NCBI GenBank assembly: GCA_039183635.1
Contig: JBCDBL010000138.1
Location: 1-9,806 of the forward strand
DNA length: 9,806 bases
Direction: 5' to 3'
DNA from: JBCDBL01 sp039183635
GTDB taxonomy: Bacteria > Pseudomonadota > Alphaproteobacteria > Caulobacterales > Parvularculaceae
Part shown: positions 5,768 to 9,806 of the stretch, in pieces
Layout: every line of letters starts with the position of its first letter
Position numbering within the stretch: the stretch's first letter is position 1
Program-made: the position numbers and the translations under genes
The notes under the pieces: generated by a model
Told to the model about the DNA's origin: nothing
What the model saw: only the letters and a program-made list of their open reading frames with translations
Database searches by the model: none

Positions 5768-7983
5768 GCGGCAAGGTTCTCCCGCACAAGCGCTGCGGAC
5801 TTCTCAAGAACTTGGTCCGGCGGCCCGGCGAACTCTGCTATGCCCTCGCGCAAATACAAAGCCTTATCGGCAAGGCGTACATAACTCGGTCTATGACTTA
5901 CGATCACGATGGTTCGTATGCCCTTAAGGGTGTCGATAAGGTTAAAAAACAGATCGTCCCCTTCGGCGTCGAGATTTTGTTCCGGCTCGTCAAGCAGGAT
6001 GACAGGCGCGCTGGAGACGAGCGCTCTGGCCACGGCGAGCCGGCGCGTGAACCCTGCCGGCATCTGCTCTGTGGCGATATCGCCGAGGCGCTGCTCGAGC
6101 CTGTGAGGGAAAGTTTCAACGATGTGCCGCACGCCGGCCTCTTCCAGTGCGGCCCAGACTTCCTGGTCTGAGGCGGTGGGATTGGCGAAGCGCAGGTTTT
6201 GGGCGAGGGAGCCGTAAAACAAGTTCGTGTTCTGGGGCACGTACGCCACATACCGGCGCAGGATCGTCGGACTGATTTGACGCAGGTCCATGCCGTCGAG
6301 GGAGATCGATCCGGCTTGCGGCCGATAAAGCCCCGCCAGGAGCTTTAATATTGTGGATTTGCCAGAACTGTTGGGTCCTATGACCGCGAGCATTTCGCCG
6401 GCTTCCAGTTTGAAAGTCATGCCGACGAGAGCTGGGTCCTCCGTGCCGGGATAACGGAAGCTCACCCTTGAGAATGTAATATCGCCGTAAAATTCCGGAC
6501 GCAAGAGCGAGTTGGTTTGGGCGACCCGTTGTTCGTTTATCCGGATCAGCCGATCGATTTGCCGGACCGACACCATGATTTGCGACAGGCGGGTGCCTGC
6601 GAGAAAGGCGGCCTGTATCGGGTTCAAGATTCGCCATGTCAGCGCCATGGAAGCGATAAGTCCGCCTACGGTCGCTTGGCCCTGGAGGACGGCGAAAGCT
6701 CCCGCCACGAGGATAAGCAGCGCTGAGGCGCTCATGATACCCTGGGAGACGGCCTCTTTGATTGCGTTGCTGTCTTGCACCTGACGTTGGGCGGCGCAGG
6801 CCTTGGCCGAGTGCAGCCGAAACCGTTCCAGCCAGGTGCCTTCTGCGCCGCATTGTTTAACGTCTCGCATGCGCATCAAGGATTCTACGAGAAATTCTTG
6901 GCGTTGCGATGCGGCGAGGCCGAACGTTTTTTCCCCATGGCGCGCTTTGGGCGTCCATATGGCGCCGAATAAAATATAAAGCCCGATAGAAATGAGGGGC
7001 GCGAAAACAAGCGGCGGGGCGATGAAGCCGATGGCGACAATCAAAATAAACACAAAGGGCAGGTCCGCCAAAGCGTTTGCGCCGGGTCCGGTAAAAAAGT
7101 CGCGCAAAGACTCAAATTCACGGAGCCGTGATATTTGCGTGCTGATGGATGACCGCGCCGTATAGCTCAGCGGTAACGCCAGAAGTTTGCGAAACGTCGA
7201 TGATCCCAAGAGGAAATCGATGCGCCCGGCGGCGGCGCCGATTAAGCGGCCACGGATGACGCGCAGCATAAGGTCTGCGAGCAGGGCGACGCTGACGCCG
7301 ATGAGCAGCATCGGCAAACTGCCCAGGGAGTGGTGTCCGATCACCCGATCATAGGTCGTCATGACAAACAGCGGCGTCGCCAGGGCGAGCAGCGTTGAGA
7401 AGAACGAAATCAGCAAAAGCTGGCCGATGCTGGAGCGAAAACGGCTGAGAACGGATAAGACAAATTTATCTGTCTGCGTTGCTTGCGGTTCGTCGACGTC
7501 AAGGCGCGTAACGCCGTAAGCGTAGCCTTTCTTCCACTCCTCCGCCGCCGACAAGCGTCTGTACTCCCCGTTGATAAAAGCGTATCGGACGCCGTCCGAA
7601 GCCCCGATAATGACGCCGACGGTTCCTGTGTCCGGCCACTCGAACAGGCATGGTGCGACACGGTTGTCGATATCTCTGGGGCGGGCTTTAAAACGGCTTG
7701 TTTTGTACCCAAGCGCGATCAGGGTGTTGCGGACGTCTGTAAGAGTTATATCGTTAGAAAAGTGCGGCAGGGCGTTGTTGAGCTCGCTCAATTGTCCCGA
7801 CCAATTGAGTTGTGTCAGAAGCGGCGGCAAGCAAGAGGCTGGAGAGTCCGGGTTAACAAGATGCCAAAGCGATTCAGCGCCGCCGGCGCCCCGGTTCATT
7901 TCAAAGTGAATAAGATCAAGGAAACTGCCTCCGGTTTCCGAGGCTCTGCCCTCAAATGTATTATACTCCGTATGCCACGTCAT
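5764..7983 (-). CDS. Type I secretion ABC transporter, C39-like N-terminus (ABC-B)
   Basis: A 739-residue ABC exporter half-transporter. Residues about 45-160 resemble the peptidase-C39-like region of LapB/HlyB-type exporters (ASCLPPLLTQLNW, ITLTDVRNTLIALGYK, RVAPCLFEWPD). The usual catalytic His environment is missing (TVGVII at 121-126), so it probably binds substrate without cleaving it. The transmembrane domain is about 180-460 and the nucleotide-binding domain about 495-735. Visible motifs are A-loop Tyr511, Walker A GPNSSGKST (536-544), Q-loop Gln584, Walker B VILLDEP with Asp665 and Glu666, D-loop NLD and H-loop His697. The signature LSGGQ is replaced by MPAGF (641-645). Start is ATG 7983, with GGAGGTG (7994-7988) upstream and an ATGA overlap with ABC-A. 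It is the likely catalytic partner of ABC-A in a heterodimer. Confidence 0.93.
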   Translation of the reverse strand: MTWHTEYNTFEGRASETGGSFLDLIHFEMNRGAGGAESLWHLVNPDSPASCLPPLLTQLNWSGQLSELNNALPHFSNDITLTDVRNTLIALGYKTSRFKARPRDIDNRVAPCLFEWPDTGTVGVIIGASDGVRYAFINGEYRRLSAAEEWKKGYAYGVTRLDVDEPQATQTDKFVLSVLSRFRSSIGQLLLISFFSTLLALATPLFVMTTYDRVIGHHSLGSLPMLLIGVSVALLADLMLRVIRGRLIGAAAGRIDFLLGSSTFRKLLALPLSYTARSSISTQISRLREFESLRDFFTGPGANALADLPFVFILIVAIGFIAPPLVFAPLISIGLYILFGAIWTPKARHGEKTFGLAASQRQEFLVESLMRMRDVKQCGAEGTWLERFRLHSAKACAAQRQVQDSNAIKEAVSQGIMSASALLILVAGAFAVLQGQATVGGLIASMALTWRILNPIQAAFLAGTRLSQIMVSVRQIDRLIRINEQRVAQTNSLLRPEFYGDITFSRVSFRYPGTEDPALVGMTFKLEAGEMLAVIGPNSSGKSTILKLLAGLYRPQAGSISLDGMDLRQISPTILRRYVAYVPQNTNLFYGSLAQNLRFANPTASDQEVWAALEEAGVRHIVETFPHRLEQRLGDIATEQMPAGFTRRLAVARALVSSAPVILLDEPEQNLDAEGDDLFFNLIDTLKGIRTIVIVSHRPSYVRLADKALYLREGIAEFAGPPDQVLEKSAALVRENLAA

Positions 7984-9692
7984 GCCGCACCTCCAGCTGT
8001 CACTAGCGGGGGCGCGTGCCGGCTGACCCTCAAAGCATCATGCGCGGTCTCAACAAGGCCGCCGTCTTGCATCGTAAACAGACGGTCGCATAATTTGAGA
8101 TAGGACGGGCGTTCGGCAACCATGATGACGGTTTTACGGTTCTTCAAGCTTTCAACTGTTTGCAAAAGCCTGAGGTCGCTCTCATGGTCGAGGCTTTTAT
8201 AAGCTTTATCGAACAGCAGGACTTTCGGATTTGTCACAAGTGCCCTTGCAATCGCAATTCTTTGGCGGACGCCTTCCGGCGTTCCGCCGTTCGAGCCGAC
8301 AACGGTTTTCAGACCGTCCGGCAAGCGCGCCAAATAATGGTCCAGTCCAAGGCTGCGTGCTATTTCAATAGCATTGTTGATTTGCCCCGGCTGAAACATG
8401 GTGAGGTTATCGAGGTAGCTTCCCGTAAAGAGCGTTCCTTCTGTCGGTGCGAAACCAACTTGTGCGCGCACATGGTCAAGGCTGATCGTTTGCAGGTCGA
8501 CGCCATCCAAAAGAATACGTCCTGATGTTGGGCTCAAAAGGCCGTTTATGAGGAACAGAAGGGTCGTTTTTCCGCAGGAGTTGGCCCCGGACAATCCGAT
8601 CATTTCACCTGGCGCGATCTCAAGGCTAAGATTTGCAACGATGTCGTGATCGGCGTCCGGATACCGGAACGACACGTTATCGAATACGATTTCACCTTCC
8701 ATGCGCTGCTGCAACGGCGCACCGCTGAGGCGCTCTAAGGGTTGTTCGAAGAGAACTTCGATTTTACTCTCCATGAGGCGCACGGATTCATACTTCGTCC
8801 AAATTGAAAATCCGCGTACGATTGGCTGAAGCATTCGGCCCGTCAGCATCATGGTGGCGGCGAGGCTGCCCAGGGACAGGGCGCCTGAGACCACGACGGG
8901 CGCGCCGGCGCCGACGATCGTGATCGTCGCGCCTTGGGCGAAGAATGCAGACAGGCCTTGGGCTTGGGTATTGATATTGGTGAGACGCTCAACAACGCTT
9001 GCGGATGTTTTTTGCAAACGTTCGTGGCGCGCCGACATGATGCGCTCCATCGCCAGGGTCTTAACCGTTTGAATGCCTGACAGGCTTTCGATTAGAAAAT
9101 TATAGCGATGCTGATCCGCCTCATCCCGCGCCTCGGCGGCTTCACGGGTTCGCTTGGCGATCTCGTAGGCGACCGCCACAAAGGCGGCCACGAAGATCAA
9201 CGGGATAACGGCGAGCCAACCTGCGATAAAAACGATTAAGCAAAAAAATACAAGCAGAAATGGAAGATCTGCGACGAGGGTCAGCGCTTGTTGCGCATAG
9301 AATTCTTTCACCCGTTGAATGGCGCGAAATTCGTCGACATAGGCGTTTGCAGTTTGTCGTTCGAAATATTGAAGATCTGTATCAAGAAGGCGTGCAAACG
9401 CTGTAAGGCTCATGCGATGATCGTATCGCGCGCCGGCTTGCCCCAATATCAGTGATCGCAGGCACCTTAAAAAGAACTCCATAGCGATGACAGCGCACAA
9501 TATCGCCGTCAGAGCCCATAACGTATCATACGACTGATTTCGCAAAACCCGATCGTACACCTGCAAAACTGCGATCGGCATCATGAGCCCAAGCAGGTTC
9601 AACGCAAGCGAGGCCGTCAGCACGTCCTTACGCAACCAGATGCGGCTTAGATCGAAACGCCGAATATTTGCAAGATGCGGACTAACGGACAC
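7980..9692 (-). CDS. Type I secretion ABC transporter with degenerate ATPase motifs (ABC-A)
   Basis: A 570-residue PrtD-sized half-transporter without an N-terminal extension. Membrane segments are near 25-45, 58-79, 138-157, 160-178 and 255-275, with a nucleotide-binding domain at about 333-550. Walker A GANSCGKTT (369-377), A-loop Tyr344 and Walker B Asp495 are present. The Q-loop glutamine is Thr417 (FAPTEGT), the catalytic glutamate is Lys496 (LLFDKA), the H-loop histidine is Glu527 (VAERPS) and the signature is TPEGV (471-475). It should bind ATP but hydrolyse it poorly. The rest of the domain is intact and uninterrupted, which argues for a specialised regulatory half and against decay. 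Start is GTG at 9692 with AAGGTG (9703-9698) five bases upstream. It is first in the operon and overlaps ABC-B as ATGA. Confidence 0.93.
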   Translation of the reverse strand: MSVSPHLANIRRFDLSRIWLRKDVLTASLALNLLGLMMPIAVLQVYDRVLRNQSYDTLWALTAILCAVIAMEFFLRCLRSLILGQAGARYDHRMSLTAFARLLDTDLQYFERQTANAYVDEFRAIQRVKEFYAQQALTLVADLPFLLVFFCLIVFIAGWLAVIPLIFVAAFVAVAYEIAKRTREAAEARDEADQHRYNFLIESLSGIQTVKTLAMERIMSARHERLQKTSASVVERLTNINTQAQGLSAFFAQGATITIVGAGAPVVVSGALSLGSLAATMMLTGRMLQPIVRGFSIWTKYESVRLMESKIEVLFEQPLERLSGAPLQQRMEGEIVFDNVSFRYPDADHDIVANLSLEIAPGEMIGLSGANSCGKTTLLFLINGLLSPTSGRILLDGVDLQTISLDHVRAQVGFAPTEGTLFTGSYLDNLTMFQPGQINNAIEIARSLGLDHYLARLPDGLKTVVGSNGGTPEGVRQRIAIARALVTNPKVLLFDKAYKSLDHESDLRLLQTVESLKNRKTVIMVAERPSYLKLCDRLFTMQDGGLVETAHDALRVSRHAPPLVTAGGAA

Positions 9693-9694
9693 GC

Positions 9695-9720
9695 AAACAC
9701 CTTAGGGTAAAACACCTTAG
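9695..9720 (-). repeat. Tandem 11-bp repeat duplicating the ABC-A ribosome-binding site
   Basis: AAACACCTTAG occurs at 9695-9705 and again at 9710-9720. Read on the minus strand each is CTAAGGTGTTT and contains AAGGTG. The proximal copy is correctly spaced for the GTG start at 9692; the distal copy is 15 nt further upstream. It could be a simple duplication, a ribosome standby site or a protein-binding direct repeat. Confidence 0.6.
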
Positions 9721-9758
9721 AAATCAGATGGTAAGGATTTGTGGTTGCGAATTGGTGA

Positions 9759-9785
9759 ATTATATTAAATATTAATGTGAGTTAA
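9759..9785 (-). promoter_or_regulatory. Candidate promoter of the secretion operon
   Basis: A perfect TATAAT lies at 9764-9759 on the minus strand. TTAACT at 9785-9780 (4 of 6 to TTGACA) is separated from it by 15 bp, shorter than ideal. The region is strikingly AT-rich compared with the rest of the window. A second TATAAT occurs on the plus strand at 9787-9792, so a divergent promoter toward a gene beyond the right edge is possible. Confidence 0.45.
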
Positions 9786-9806
9786 CTATAATATTAATAA
9801 AGTTAA

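Noticed and set aside
7980..9692. ABC-A as a pseudogene
   Set aside because: The frame is full length, all structural segments are present, Walker A is intact and both neighbours are coupled to it. The substitutions are confined to catalytic positions, which fits a degenerate half better than decay.

Overview
The window looks like chromosomal DNA of an alphaproteobacterium. The strongest evidence is a circularly permuted, two-piece tmRNA gene (ssrA) on the minus strand. Its acceptor piece lies upstream of its coding piece, and it encodes the proteolysis tag ANDNYSEELALVA. Protein-level resemblance and intergenic palindromes fit the same group. I do not assign a genus.

Layout. Positions 1-144 carry an exact 48-bp direct repeat, two copies with a period of 96 bp, cut by the left edge. 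Positions ~150-466 (minus) are ssrA. A divergent promoter at 581-609 serves a small XRE-type HTH protein (649-891). Next comes a compact plus-strand folate/thymidylate cluster: thyA (1019-1813), a diamine/thialysine-type GNAT acetyltransferase (1828-2316) and folA (2313-2810, overlapping the GNAT stop by ATGA). A separately spaced gene (2930-4015) encodes an exported protein with an N-terminal four-cysteine domain, a long Ala/Pro linker and a C-terminal SnoaL/NTF2-like domain; it ends at a strong hairpin terminator. A 399-bp gap between convergent genes (4016-4414) holds palindromic repeats and terminators but no convincing gene.

The right half is a minus-strand, translationally coupled three-gene operon for an atypical type I secretion system. 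It encodes ABC-A (570 aa, 9692 to 7980), ABC-B (739 aa with an N-terminal peptidase-C39-like region, 7983 to 5764) and an HlyD-family periplasmic adaptor (450 aa, 5767 to 4415). Both junctions are ATGA overlaps. A TATAAT promoter element lies upstream at 9759-9764. No outer-membrane TolC-type protein and no substrate gene are visible.

How the genes work together. ThyA makes dTMP and dihydrofolate, and FolA reduces dihydrofolate back to tetrahydrofolate. The two ABC subunits probably form a heterodimer that works with the HlyD adaptor and an unlinked outer-membrane channel. The most unusual feature is in the ATPase motifs. ABC-A has lost the catalytic glutamate (Lys instead), the switch histidine (Glu instead) and the Q-loop glutamine (Thr instead), and both subunits carry a proline in place of the signature serine (TPEGV and MPAGF for LSGGQ). 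On this reading neither composite ATP site is fully canonical.
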